Shown here one piece after another: positions 26,532 through 35,167 of a stretch of 53,436 nucleotides of DNA. The position numbers and the translations under genes are program-made. The stretch lies in the NCBI GenBank assembly GCA_035764505.1, contig DASTZC010000174.1, forward strand, positions 1 to 53,436, in the 5' to 3' direction. Numbering within the stretch: position 1 is the first letter of the stretch; every line of letters starts with the position of its first letter. The notes beneath the pieces were generated by a model. The model did not search any database. It saw nothing but the letters and a program-made list of their open reading frames with translations, and had not been told where the DNA came from. This DNA is from Candidatus Polarisedimenticolia bacterium. GTDB taxonomy: Bacteria; Acidobacteriota; Polarisedimenticolia; Gp22-AA2; AA152.

Positions 26532-27151
26532 GATCGCCTCCCCGGTGCGCCGGTGCCTTGCAGGAATACGCGCACCACCGCCCGGGCCAGCGGATCGATG
26601 GGCGTGCGCATGATGACCTCGTCGTTGAAGAACCGGCGCTGCATCATCGAAGAGAGAATCATCCCGTTGAAGAGCCGGGCTGCGAGGGCGGGGTTGAGCC
26701 CATCGCGGATGCCCAGCCTACGATAGCGATCCTTCAGGCGCCGCGCTATCCGGGTCAGGAGCCGGCCGGCGCGCGCATGGTGGAACTGGAGCGCCAGCTC
26801 GTGGCCGTCCAGCGCGCTGCGGATCATCAGACGGCAGAAGGCGTCGTCGGCATCGACCCGGCGCATGATATGGGTGGCAATCTTGAGGAAGAACTCCTCG
26901 TCCTCCAGGCGATCGAGCGTCTCGTCGAGGGGCAGGGCGCTCTCGGCCTCACGGATTTTCGACTCCAGGATGGCCCGGTACAGCGCCTGCTTGTTGGGGA
27001 AGTGCTTGAAGAGCAGCGCCTCGCTCACCCCCGCGGCGCGCGCCAGCTGGCGGGTGGTGGTGCCGTCGAACCCCTCCCGCGCGAACAATCCGAGGGCCGA
27101 CTGGACGATGGCCTGGGATCGCGCTTCGCCCGCCAGCCTGCGACCCGACAT
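26528..27151 (-). CDS. TetR/AcrR family transcriptional regulator
   Basis: A 207-residue repressor-type protein. The N-terminal HTH is clear: AIVQSALGLFAREGFDGTTTRQLARAAGVSEALLFKHFPNKQALYRAIL. The C-terminal ligand-binding region is helical and unassigned. ATG 27151 (MSGRRLAG) is chosen because GGAGG lies four bases before it; an upstream TTG at 27166 would lie inside the operator. It is the first gene of the seven-gene efflux operon and likely represses its own promoter until a pump substrate binds. Confidence 0.85.
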   Translation of the reverse strand: MSGRRLAGEARSQAIVQSALGLFAREGFDGTTTRQLARAAGVSEALLFKHFPNKQALYRAILESKIREAESALPLDETLDRLEDEEFFLKIATHIMRRVDADDAFCRLMIRSALDGHELALQFHHARAGRLLTRIARRLKDRYRRLGIRDGLNPALAARLFNGMILSSMMQRRFFNDEVIMRTPIDPLARAVVRVFLQGTGAPGRRS

Positions 27152-27166
27152 CCCGCCTCCGAACAA

Positions 27167-27212
27167 GTGAGTAAGTGCTGACTATCCTATTCACCCAGGG
27201 GGTGGAGGTCAA
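27167..27212 (-). promoter_or_regulatory. Efflux operon promoter and candidate TetR operator
   Basis: On the minus strand TTGACC (27207-27212) and TAGGAT (27184-27189) are 17 bp apart. An imperfect inverted repeat GTGAATA-N14-TACTCAC (27167-27194) overlaps the -10 and the start region, an ideal place for autorepression. Confidence 0.6.
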
Positions 27213-27243
27213 GCGCAAAGAAACGGAGATGGCGGCGGTCGGG

Positions 27244-28947
27244 TCAAAGATCGGCGGAGCGGGGGGCGGTGTCGCCGCCTTTCCAGGCCGTCTGGAGCTG
27301 GCGGGAGACCCAGGCCGCGTCAGCCTCCTTGTGTTGTGCCTTCAGACTTTCCAGCAGACCCGACAGGGTTCGGGGATTGCGCGGATGGTCCTCGAGATCC
27401 TCGCGGAAAACCTTCTCCGCCTCCTGGGCTCTGCCGGCACGCAGCAGCTCGCCGCCGAGCGATTCGCGCACCGGGTAGAACCAGGGGGGAGGCTCGTCAT
27501 AGGTCAGCTTGTCCTGGGCCTCCACCGCCGCGGTCCAGGCCTCGATGGCCGCGTCGTGGTCCGTGCGCGCCCCGGCGATGCGCGCATCCAGAGCGTGGCG
27601 CGCCACTTCGAGAACCATCTTTGCCGTGGTAATCAGCGTGCCGCTGTAGGGAGTGTCGTCCGCGACCTGCTCCGCCAGCTTCTCGAAATCTTTGCGCTCC
27701 GCTTCGGCGCGATGCAGCTTCCCGGTGGCGGCGAAGGCCGACCCCCGGGCGTAATGCCACAGCGCGCGCGTCGTCAGCGCCTTCTCGGAAGGCTCCTTGG
27801 CCGCCAGCACGGCGTCCCAGCGGCTGAAGCGCAGATCCACCAGGAAGGAGGTGGGGAGCATGAACTCGAGCTCCTTGATTTCCTTGTAGCCCGGCGTTGT
27901 GATTGCCTGCAGGTCGGTCGCGGCTTTCTTTGCCACGTCGTAGCGCCCTTCCATGGCCGCCGAGTAGGCGAGGAAATGCAGATTGTGGGCGCTGTACATG
28001 TAGCGATACATCCCTGTGGTCCCGGTCAGGCGGGTATAGGCTTCGTCCGATTTGGCCGCGTCGGCGTTGCTCTGGGAGGCGGCGGAATAATCGCCCGTCC
28101 GGGCATAGATATGCGCCGGCATGTGGACCAGATGTCCGGCGCCCGGGACCAGGTTCTGCAGCCGCTGCGCCGAGGGGAGCGCCCTCTCCGGCTGGTTCGA
28201 GGCCTCTACGGCGTGAATGTAGTAGTGGTTCGCCCCGACATGGTCGGGCTGCCGCCGCAGGACCGACTCCAGGACTGACACGATATTCTCCGTGCCGGGG
28301 GCCGGCTTGCCTTCCTGGTCGTAGAGCCTCCAGGGGCGGAGATCCATCAAGGCTTCAGCATAGAGCGTCGCGGCGTCGAGATCGTCGGGGTACTGCTTGC
28401 TCAGATCGCCCATGGCCTTGGCGAAGGCTTCGTCCAGCTTGGCACGGTCGGTCCCCGCCCCTGCCGAGTAGCGCCTGGTGAGCGCTTCGACATAGGCGCG
28501 CTCGTTGTCGGGCGCCTTCCCGGCCAGCGCCATCGCCTTCTCGGTCGTCGCCACCGCCTTCTTGTTGGCTTCTTCGTCCATCCCCATGTTGATGTTCGGC
28601 CCCAGGGCGTAGGCGATCCCCCACAGCGGCATCACCGCGTTGTGGTCGAGCGCCGCCGCCTTCTCGAAAGAGCGGATCGCCTCGACATGGTTGAAGCCGT
28701 AGATCAGGGTGAGGCCCTGGTCGAAGTAGCGCTGCGCGTCGCGGCTCGTGGTGGCGATCGGGTGGTGCAGCGATCCCATGCCCGGCAGGAACGAGGTGTT
28801 CTTGTCCGGGGCCGGCTTGCGCGGCGCGGTTTTTCCTGGAGCGGGCTTGGCCGGGGCGGAAGCAGGCGGGTGCTGGTGGGTCTCCGGAGCGGCGTCAATC
28901 AATGAGAGGGTGAGCGGGAGCGACAACAGAAGCGCGAAACGTCGCAT
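27244..28947 (-). CDS. Secreted TPR protein, 567 aa
   Basis: Signal peptide (FALLLSLPLTLSLIDA), a Pro/Lys/Ala-rich linker, then TPR-type helices through most of the chain (DAQRYFDQGLTLIYGFNHVEAIRSFEKAAALD, RLQNLVPGAGHLVHMPAHIYARTGDYSAA, ELLRAGRAQEAEKVFREDLEDHPRNPRTLSGLLESL). The HMPAHIYxRTGxY motif is characteristic of a conserved secreted family seen in Acidobacteriota and Bacteroidota whose function I do not know. AGGGG seven bases before ATG 28947 supports the start. It follows the GT39 gene by 21 bases and may be in its transcript. Confidence 0.75.
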   Translation of the reverse strand: MRRFALLLSLPLTLSLIDAAPETHQHPPASAPAKPAPGKTAPRKPAPDKNTSFLPGMGSLHHPIATTSRDAQRYFDQGLTLIYGFNHVEAIRSFEKAAALDHNAVMPLWGIAYALGPNINMGMDEEANKKAVATTEKAMALAGKAPDNERAYVEALTRRYSAGAGTDRAKLDEAFAKAMGDLSKQYPDDLDAATLYAEALMDLRPWRLYDQEGKPAPGTENIVSVLESVLRRQPDHVGANHYYIHAVEASNQPERALPSAQRLQNLVPGAGHLVHMPAHIYARTGDYSAASQSNADAAKSDEAYTRLTGTTGMYRYMYSAHNLHFLAYSAAMEGRYDVAKKAATDLQAITTPGYKEIKELEFMLPTSFLVDLRFSRWDAVLAAKEPSEKALTTRALWHYARGSAFAATGKLHRAEAERKDFEKLAEQVADDTPYSGTLITTAKMVLEVARHALDARIAGARTDHDAAIEAWTAAVEAQDKLTYDEPPPWFYPVRESLGGELLRAGRAQEAEKVFREDLEDHPRNPRTLSGLLESLKAQHKEADAAWVSRQLQTAWKGGDTAPRSADL

Positions 28948-28968
28948 GATAATCCCCTGGGAGCCGCC

Positions 28969-30639
28969 CTAGAAGGGCGGTCCGTCGTGGTTCGTCAGCA
29001 ATGCGGTGGTCTTGTGCCCGATGTCCTGGCGCAGGACCAGGCGGGAGGGCGCCTTGAGGGACGAGAGGAAGCGGTCCATCTCGCTGCTCTCCACCAGGAG
29101 GAAGACGCGCCGCTCCTGGGAGAGATAAGCCTCGACTTCGTCGGGCGAATGCAGCACCGGCATCAGCCTTCCGGTATAAAAGATGTAGGCGGCGTCCCAG
29201 CGCCAGAGGCCATAGGAGCGGATCTCCTCCTCCGGCGGGACCACGGCCAGGACCTGGCGCGAGAAGGGGGCGGGCGATTTGAAGCGGTCCGCCAGCGGAA
29301 ACAGGAACAATCCCGCGTAGAGGTAGACCGCGGACATCGTCAGCCCCACCGCGACCGCCGCTTCCGGCAGCCGGTGGGCGCGCAGCGCACGCCACAGCAT
29401 GATGCCGCCGGTCAGGACGATCGCTCCCGCCGGGACCAGCCAGATCGCTTCGCGACCGTAGCTCCCGGAGCGCAGCCCATAAAGCATGCCGCCGAAGCAG
29501 GCGAGCGTCATGATTCCCAGGCAGATTCCCAGGAAGCCCAGCCCGTATCGCGCCCACTTCTTCATCCACCCCGCGGCCCGGTCGGCGAAGACATCGTCCC
29601 AGAACTTTCCCATCACCAGGGCCGCGGCCGGATATAGCGGCAGCAGGTAGACGCCCCGCTTGGATCCCACCGAGGAGAATGCCACGAGAACGACTCCGAG
29701 CCAAAGCCTGATGAAAAGCCTGCCGCGGCGCTCCATCTCATTGCGAACGGGGACGAACAAGGCGGCCGCCAGGAAGATCGACCAGGGGAACAGATCGGAG
29801 AGCAGGCGGGGCCCGTAATACCAGAAAGGCTGCCGGTGGTTGAAGGGATCGGTGGCGCGCTCGAAATTGTGGCGGATGAAGAAATCCTCCAGCACCTCCC
29901 GATGTCCGGTCAGCGCCAGAGAGGCGAACCAGGGAACGGCGAACAGCAGGAAGAGCGCCCCCATCCAGACCATCTCGCGCCGGAAGAGCCAGCGGAGCTC
30001 TCCGGCCAGGAGCAGGTACAGACCCATGATTGCGGCGGGGAGCACCAGTCCGACCGGTCCTTTCGTGAGAAAGGCCAGTCCCATGCAGGCCCCCGAGGCG
30101 GCCCACAGCAGCGGGCGACGCGGGCTGGCCGTCTCCTTTCCCTCGAAGAAAGCGTACAGCGCGGCGAGCATCAGGAAGGAGAGGAGCTGATCCATCTGGA
30201 TGTACTGCGAGTGCCACCAGAACATGATCGTGGTGGCCAGGCATGCGCCGGCGAGGAAGCCGGCGCGGATCCCGAAGATCCTGCGCCCGAGGCGGTAGAC
30301 CAGCAGCACCGACAGGACCCCGGACACCAGCGAGGGTATCCGCAACCCCGCTTCCGACATTCCTCCGGTGAACAGGCACCCGGCCAGCATCGTCCAGAAA
30401 TAGAAGATCGGCTTGTCGGAGTAAATGACGCCGTTGACGTAGGGGAGGAAGTAGCTGCCGCGCAGCATCATCTCACGCGCCCCTTCGGCATAGACCGGCT
30501 CGTTCGGGTTCCACAAGGAGCGCATGCCGATGCCCGCGCCGAACAGGAGCAGGCTTCCGATGAAAAGAAAAAGGATGCGGGATCGCTCCCGTGAAGGGGC
30601 GAAGTGGTCGGCGCGGGGGGTCGCGGCGGATGAAGGCAT
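28969..30639 (-). CDS. GT39/ArnT-like membrane glycosyltransferase 1
   Basis: A 556-residue polytopic protein of the PMT/ArnT superfamily, which transfers sugars from polyprenyl-phosphate carriers to lipids or proteins on the outer face of the inner membrane. TM1 (ILFLFIGSLLLFGAGIGM) leads into the first periplasmic loop SLWNPNEPVYAEGAREMMLRG and SDKPIFYFWTML. The usual DE pair of this loop is NE. About 11 more TMs follow, then a soluble C-terminal domain (YGLWRWDAAYIFYTGRLMPVL). ATG 30639 is used rather than the upstream TTG. The divergent GT4 gene starts only 31 bases away. Confidence 0.75.
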   Translation of the reverse strand: MPSSAATPRADHFAPSRERSRILFLFIGSLLLFGAGIGMRSLWNPNEPVYAEGAREMMLRGSYFLPYVNGVIYSDKPIFYFWTMLAGCLFTGGMSEAGLRIPSLVSGVLSVLLVYRLGRRIFGIRAGFLAGACLATTIMFWWHSQYIQMDQLLSFLMLAALYAFFEGKETASPRRPLLWAASGACMGLAFLTKGPVGLVLPAAIMGLYLLLAGELRWLFRREMVWMGALFLLFAVPWFASLALTGHREVLEDFFIRHNFERATDPFNHRQPFWYYGPRLLSDLFPWSIFLAAALFVPVRNEMERRGRLFIRLWLGVVLVAFSSVGSKRGVYLLPLYPAAALVMGKFWDDVFADRAAGWMKKWARYGLGFLGICLGIMTLACFGGMLYGLRSGSYGREAIWLVPAGAIVLTGGIMLWRALRAHRLPEAAVAVGLTMSAVYLYAGLFLFPLADRFKSPAPFSRQVLAVVPPEEEIRSYGLWRWDAAYIFYTGRLMPVLHSPDEVEAYLSQERRVFLLVESSEMDRFLSSLKAPSRLVLRQDIGHKTTALLTNHDGPPF

Positions 30640-30670
30640 GGTCAAAGGCGATTGATCTTAGGGAGGGCGA

Positions 30671-31858
30671 ATGCTACTGTCAACGACCCCGATGGTCGTC
30701 CTTCACCTTATCAGCCGCTATCGCTGGACCGGCAGCGCCGAGCCCGCCGTGACGCTGTGCGCCACGCTGGCCAAAGCGGGCGTCGACGCGCGCTTGTGCT
30801 GCATTCCGGGGGAAAGCCTGGAGCGCGAAGCCGCCGCTCGCGGCGTGTCCAACTTCCCGTACGCCCGGCTGGATCGGAACTACACTCCCTGGGGAATCCT
30901 CTCCACGGCCCGCGGCCTGGCGCGCGCCGTGGAGCGCGAGTCGATCGACCTGATCCATGCGCACACCCAGCACGATCACTGGCTGGCGGCGCTGGCGCTG
31001 TCGTACTTCGCACGGCGTTCCTGCAAGCTGGTCCGCAGCCACCACGAGATACGTCACATCCGCGCCGGCCGGGTCTGGCGGCGGATCTTCAACCGAGACA
31101 CGGCCATGAACCTCACGCCGTCCCGCGCCGCGCGCGAGCACTTCATCGCCAGCGGCGCGATGCTTCCCGACAAGGTGCGCACCATCTATGGCGGTCTCGA
31201 TCTGTCCCGCTTCCGCGTCTCGGGGGCCACATCCGCCGTGCGCCAGGCCTGGGGAGTGCCGCCCGAGGCGCCGCTCATCGCCCACCTGTCGCACGTCGGG
31301 CCGGATCGCCGGCAATCCGAGATGCTGGAAGCCTTCGCGCTGCTCTCCGACGAGCTGCCGCAGGCCCGCCTGGTCTTCCTGGGGCAGGGGAACAAGAGCA
31401 CCGTCGGGGAGCTGAAGGAGGTCGTCGTCCGGCGCGGCCTCGAGGCGCGCGTCGGTTTCAGCAAGGACCATGCTTCTCTCCATCTCCCATGGCCCGATCA
31501 GGTGGCGGCCGCCGATCGGGTGGTGGTGCTGGCGGTGGGCTCGGAAGGATCGAGCCGCGGCGTCATGGAGGCGATGGCGATGGGCAGGATGGTGATCGGG
31601 GCGCGTGTCGGGGTGCTGCCCGAGCTGATCGAGGAGGGCCGGACGGGGATGCTGGTGGAGCCCGAGCCGCTGTCGATCGCCGGCGCGCTGCGCGCGTCTT
31701 TCGCCGATGCGGCCGGCGCCGCCGCCATGGGGAGCGCCGCGGCGGCGGTGATCAGGACCCGTTTCCGCTGTGAGCGCCAGGCGGAGGAAGTCCAAGCGCT
31801 GTACCGGGAGCTCCTGGGACGGGAGACTCCCGCGGCTCGGACGGCCGGTTCGAGATGA
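30671..31858 (+). CDS. GT4-type glycosyltransferase
   Basis: A 395-residue cytosolic GT-B enzyme. The N-terminal half starts MVVLHLISRYRWTGSAEPAVTLCATLAKAG, a donor-family GT4 beginning, and contains DLIHAHTQHDHWLA. The C-terminal nucleotide-sugar site shows an EX7E motif (SEGSSRGVMEAMAMG, then GVLPELIEEGRTGMLVEP). It probably adds a sugar from a nucleotide donor to a lipid or glycan; substrate unknown. GGGAGG four bases before ATG 30671 supports the start. Its last 107 bases overlap, antisense, the 3' end of the next GT39 gene. Confidence 0.8.
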   Translation: MLLSTTPMVVLHLISRYRWTGSAEPAVTLCATLAKAGVDARLCCIPGESLEREAAARGVSNFPYARLDRNYTPWGILSTARGLARAVERESIDLIHAHTQHDHWLAALALSYFARRSCKLVRSHHEIRHIRAGRVWRRIFNRDTAMNLTPSRAAREHFIASGAMLPDKVRTIYGGLDLSRFRVSGATSAVRQAWGVPPEAPLIAHLSHVGPDRRQSEMLEAFALLSDELPQARLVFLGQGNKSTVGELKEVVVRRGLEARVGFSKDHASLHLPWPDQVAAADRVVVLAVGSEGSSRGVMEAMAMGRMVIGARVGVLPELIEEGRTGMLVEPEPLSIAGALRASFADAAGAAAMGSAAAAVIRTRFRCERQAEEVQALYRELLGRETPAARTAGSR

Positions 31859-33440
31859 GGACGTCGCGGCGTCGCCCGGCCCCGCCGCGCGCCAGGACGT
31901 GCGCCGGCCCCTTCAACGCAGACTCCAGGCTGTCGTAATCCTCCGACGGCAGGACGCAGAACACCCTCTCCGGACGACCCAGGAAATCGCGCAGGGCCGG
32001 AACATCCGCCAGCCTCGGCATCGGCCGGCCCGTATAGAAGATGTAGCCGCAGCGGAAGCGATACAGGCCGTAGGTCATCAGCGGAGCGCCGATGGGGACC
32101 TGGCGCAGAATCTCCTGCGCGAAAGGGCGGGGCGAGTTGATCGGGTTGGTTGCGGGCAGCAATCCAACCACCGCCACCAGCCAGACGGCGAACAGGCTCG
32201 CGAGCAGCGCCGCGAAAGCCCCCGAGAAACTGCCGCGGCGCAGGCGTCCCAGCCCGGCGGCGGCGCCGGCCACCGCGAGCAGGGCGGCGATTCCCGCCGG
32301 GGCGAGCAGCGACGGGGCGCGGCGCCAGGCCAGAAGGGGGGCGCCGATCCCGGCCAGCGCCAGCGCGCCCAGGGCCAGAGCGATCCCGGCAAAAGCACAC
32401 CGCCGCGCCGCCTTGCCGGCCGTGCCGCGTGCCATGGCATCGATGAGCGAGCCGCACAGCAGCGCGATGGGAGGCAGTGCCGGGAGCATGTAGACCGGAC
32501 GCTTGCTGGCGGAAAGGGAGAAGAAGACCAGCGGCACCAGGATCCAGATCCAGCAGCGCCGGTGCAGCCGCCGCCGCGCCGGATCGGCGGGCGACAGGAA
32601 AGCGGCCGCCGGCAGCAGGAGGGTCCCGGGCAGCAGGTCCACCGGGAAGTGGGCCAGGAAATACCACCAGGGCTGCTCGTGGTCGAAGCCGGCCACGAAG
32701 CGATCCATGTTGTGGCGGAACAGGAAGGTCTCCAGGATCTCCCAGCCGCCGCGGCGCGCCAGCGCGAGGTAGTAGAGGAGCACCGGCACCATTCCCAGCG
32801 CCGCGGCGGCCGCCATCCTTCCGGAGCCTTCGAAGAGGCGGCGCTCGGCGATTGCGGTCCCGGCCAGGACCAGGGCCGGAAGCGCCAGGCCGATCGGCCC
32901 TTTGTCGAGCACTCCGACGGACAGACCGGCGGCCGCCAGCAGGATCCAGCGCCCGCGCGGCTCCTCCCCGTCCTTCAGGCGGAAAAGCGCCAGGATCGAG
33001 AGGGTGACTCCCAGGCAGAGAAGCATATCGTGCTGCACGTAGCGCGCCTGCTCGACGAAGAAGTTGCTCACGGCCAGCGTGGCCGCGGCGAAGGCCGCCC
33101 CGCGGCTTCCCAGCTCCCGGCGCGTCATGAAATAGAGAGCCAGCACGGCGAGCGTCGCGGCGCAGGCGGAAGGGAGGCGCGCGCCGATTTCGTTGACCTC
33201 TCCAAAAGGGGCAGAGGCCAGGGCGATCGCCCAGAAGAGCAGCGGCGGCTTGTCGGGATAGGGCTCGCGGTTGACCGTCGGGAAGATCCAGTCGCGCCGC
33301 TCCACCATCTCGCGGGCCGCCTGGGCCGAGGTCGGCTCGTTGGGCTCCTTCAGATCGGTGCCCCCGAGATGGGTGAAATAGAGGGCGGCGCACAATCCGA
33401 GCAGGAGGACCGGGTGCAGGCGCGCCGGCAGTCCCTTCAT
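31752..33440 (-). CDS. GT39/ArnT-like membrane glycosyltransferase 2
   Basis: A 562-residue paralogue of the genes at 28969 and 37662. The first loop reads DLKEPNEPTSAQAAREMVERRDWIFPTV followed by PDKPPLLFW, again NE instead of DE. The soluble end has the FRCGYIFYTGRPMPRLADV segment shared with its paralogue. The family signature ends around VLISNR; the last 30 residues (Pro/Gly-rich) run antisense into the GT4 gene and may be a late extension after loss of the original stop. Confidence 0.72.
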   Translation of the reverse strand: MKGLPARLHPVLLLGLCAALYFTHLGGTDLKEPNEPTSAQAAREMVERRDWIFPTVNREPYPDKPPLLFWAIALASAPFGEVNEIGARLPSACAATLAVLALYFMTRRELGSRGAAFAAATLAVSNFFVEQARYVQHDMLLCLGVTLSILALFRLKDGEEPRGRWILLAAAGLSVGVLDKGPIGLALPALVLAGTAIAERRLFEGSGRMAAAAALGMVPVLLYYLALARRGGWEILETFLFRHNMDRFVAGFDHEQPWWYFLAHFPVDLLPGTLLLPAAAFLSPADPARRRLHRRCWIWILVPLVFFSLSASKRPVYMLPALPPIALLCGSLIDAMARGTAGKAARRCAFAGIALALGALALAGIGAPLLAWRRAPSLLAPAGIAALLAVAGAAAGLGRLRRGSFSGAFAALLASLFAVWLVAVVGLLPATNPINSPRPFAQEILRQVPIGAPLMTYGLYRFRCGYIFYTGRPMPRLADVPALRDFLGRPERVFCVLPSEDYDSLESALKGPAHVLARGGAGRRRDVLISNRPSEPRESPVPGAPGTALGLPPPGAHSGNGS

Positions 33441-33584
33441 CGGCGCGGGCGTGGCGCGAGATCGGCTGTTCGCGGAGTCACCGCGTGATTATGGGCGAAA
33501 GCGCGCGGGGTTCTCAAGCTTTCACGCGGGAAACGCGCCGGAGGGAATCTCGTCTCGAAACGGATCCGAATCCGTCTTGAAGTG

Positions 33585-33614
33585 TTGAATATGGAGCGTT
33601 GCATCCCGTAGCAT
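33585..33614 (+). promoter_or_regulatory. ftsEX promoter (leaderless)
   Basis: TTGAAT (33585-33590) and TAGCAT (33609-33614) are 18 bp apart. The ATG of ftsE at 33623 is eight bases after the -10 and no Shine-Dalgarno sequence is present. Confidence 0.45.
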
Positions 33615-33622
33615 AGCGCCCC

Positions 33623-34279
33623 ATGATCGAGCTGTACCACGTCAACAAGGACTACGGACGTGCGCACCACGCCCTGGTGGACGTCAGCCTGGCGGTCGAG
33701 AAGGGGGAGTTCGTCTTTCTCACCGGGTCCAGCGGCGCCGGCAAGACGACGCTGCTGCGCCTGCTGTTCCGCGAGGAAATCGCCACCTCGGGGAAAATCC
33801 TGGTCGACGGCATCAATGTGTCCACGCTGCCGGCGTCCAAGGTTCCAGGCCTGCGGCGTCGGCTGGGGATCGTCTTCCAGGACTTCAAGCTTCTTCCCAG
33901 GCGCACCGTGTTCGAGAACGTCGCCCTGGTGATGGAGATCACCGGTGCGTCGCGCAAGGTGCAGCGCTCGCGGACCTACGCCGTCCTCGAGATGCTGGGG
34001 CTGAACCACAAGGTGCGCGCGCACCCGCTGGAGCTGTCGGGCGGCGAGCAGCAGCGCGTCGCCATCGCCCGCGCCCTGGTGAGCGAGCCCGTGCTGCTCC
34101 TGGCGGACGAGCCCACCGGCAATCTGGACCCCGATCTCTCCTGGGAGATCATGACGCTGTTCAAATCGATCAACATCCGCGGCACCACGGTCCTGGTCGC
34201 CACGCACGATCGCGATCTGATCGCGCGCATGGGCAAGCGCGTCATCGCTCTGGACGCCGGCCGGCTGGCAAGCGCCTGA
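33623..34279 (+). CDS. ftsE: Cell division ATP-binding protein FtsE
   Basis: A 218-residue ATPase, the normal FtsE length. It starts with the conserved MIELYHVNKDYG. Walker A is GSSGAGKTTLLRL, the signature is [16 protein letters not shown] and Walker B is [16 protein letters not shown]. With FtsX it forms a type VII ABC complex at the septum that activates peptidoglycan hydrolases. The stop overlaps the ftsX ATG by one base (TGATG). Confidence 0.92.
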   Translation: MIELYHVNKDYGRAHHALVDVSLAVEKGEFVFLTGSSGAGKTTLLRLLFREEIATSGKILVDGINVSTLPASKVPGLRRRLGIVFQDFKLLPRRTVFENVALVMEITGASRKVQRSRTYAVLEMLGLNHKVRAHPLELSGGEQQRVAIARALVSEPVLLLADEPTGNLDPDLSWEIMTLFKSINIRGTTVLVATHDRDLIARMGKRVIALDAGRLASA

Positions 34280-35163
34280 TGCTGCGGCATATCCTGAGCG
34301 AGAGCCTGCTCAACCTGTGGCGCAACCGCTTCATGAACCTGGTGGCCGCCTTCGCCATCGCGGTGTCGCTGCTGGTGCTGGGGCTGTTTCTTCTGCTGGC
34401 GCACAATCTCGCGCGCGTCGTTGAGGCGGCCGGGAGCCAGGTGACCGTCAGCGTCTATTTGCGCGCCGACGCCGGCGAGGCGCAGCGCGACGCGCTGGTC
34501 GAGCGGCTGCGCGGCCGGCCGGAAGTGGCCGCGGTGGAGTACCTGTCGCCCGAGGCGGCCCTGGACAAGTTCCGGCGCCTCTTTCCGGCGATGCGCGAGG
34601 TGGCCGGATCCTTGGAGGAGAACCCGCTCCCCGCCTCGCTGGAGGTGGCGATCGCCGAGGGCCATCGCCATCCGGAGGCGCTGCAGGCCTTCGCGGCGGA
34701 GATGAAAGCGCAGCCCGGCGTCGAGGACGCCGCCTACGACCTCCCCTGGGTCACGAAGCTGCGCGACCTGGTCCGGATGGTGCGCGCCGCCGGCATCTCC
34801 CTGGGGGGGATCGTGGGCCTGGCGGCGGTGCTGACGATCGCCAGCGTGATCCGCATGAGCATCTACGCCCGCCAGCAGGAGATCGAGATCCTGCGTCTGG
34901 TGGGTGCGACGCGCGCCTACATCGCGGCCCCGTTCCTGCTGGAGTCCTCTTTCCTGGGGTTCCTGGGAGGGGGGATCTCGCTGGCGCTTCTCTACGGGCT
35001 GCACCGCCGGCTCGCGGGCGGCTGGGGCCAGCCGGTGCCGCTGCTGCGCGACCTGATGAGCGGATCGTTTCTCCCCGGCTCGTCCTGGGCGCTCCTGCTG
35101 GGGCTGGGACTGGTGGCGGGGGCGGTGGGCGGCCTGCTCTCCCTGAGACGAATCTCCCTTTGA
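34279..35163 (+). CDS. ftsX: Cell division protein FtsX
   Basis: A 294-residue membrane protein: TM1 (LVAAFAIAVSLLVLGLFLLL), a periplasmic lobe of about 120 residues (VTVSVYLRADAGEAQRDALVERL and VAAVEYLSPEAALDKFR, the FtsX extracellular signature), then three TMs (GIVGLAAVLTIASVIRMSIYARQQEIEILRLVGATR onward). The periplasmic part normally contacts amidase activators or hydrolases. Convergent with the ArsC-like gene, four bases apart. Confidence 0.9.
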   Translation: MLRHILSESLLNLWRNRFMNLVAAFAIAVSLLVLGLFLLLAHNLARVVEAAGSQVTVSVYLRADAGEAQRDALVERLRGRPEVAAVEYLSPEAALDKFRRLFPAMREVAGSLEENPLPASLEVAIAEGHRHPEALQAFAAEMKAQPGVEDAAYDLPWVTKLRDLVRMVRAAGISLGGIVGLAAVLTIASVIRMSIYARQQEIEILRLVGATRAYIAAPFLLESSFLGFLGGGISLALLYGLHRRLAGGWGQPVPLLRDLMSGSFLPGSSWALLLGLGLVAGAVGGLLSLRRISL

Positions 35164-35167
35164 GCCC

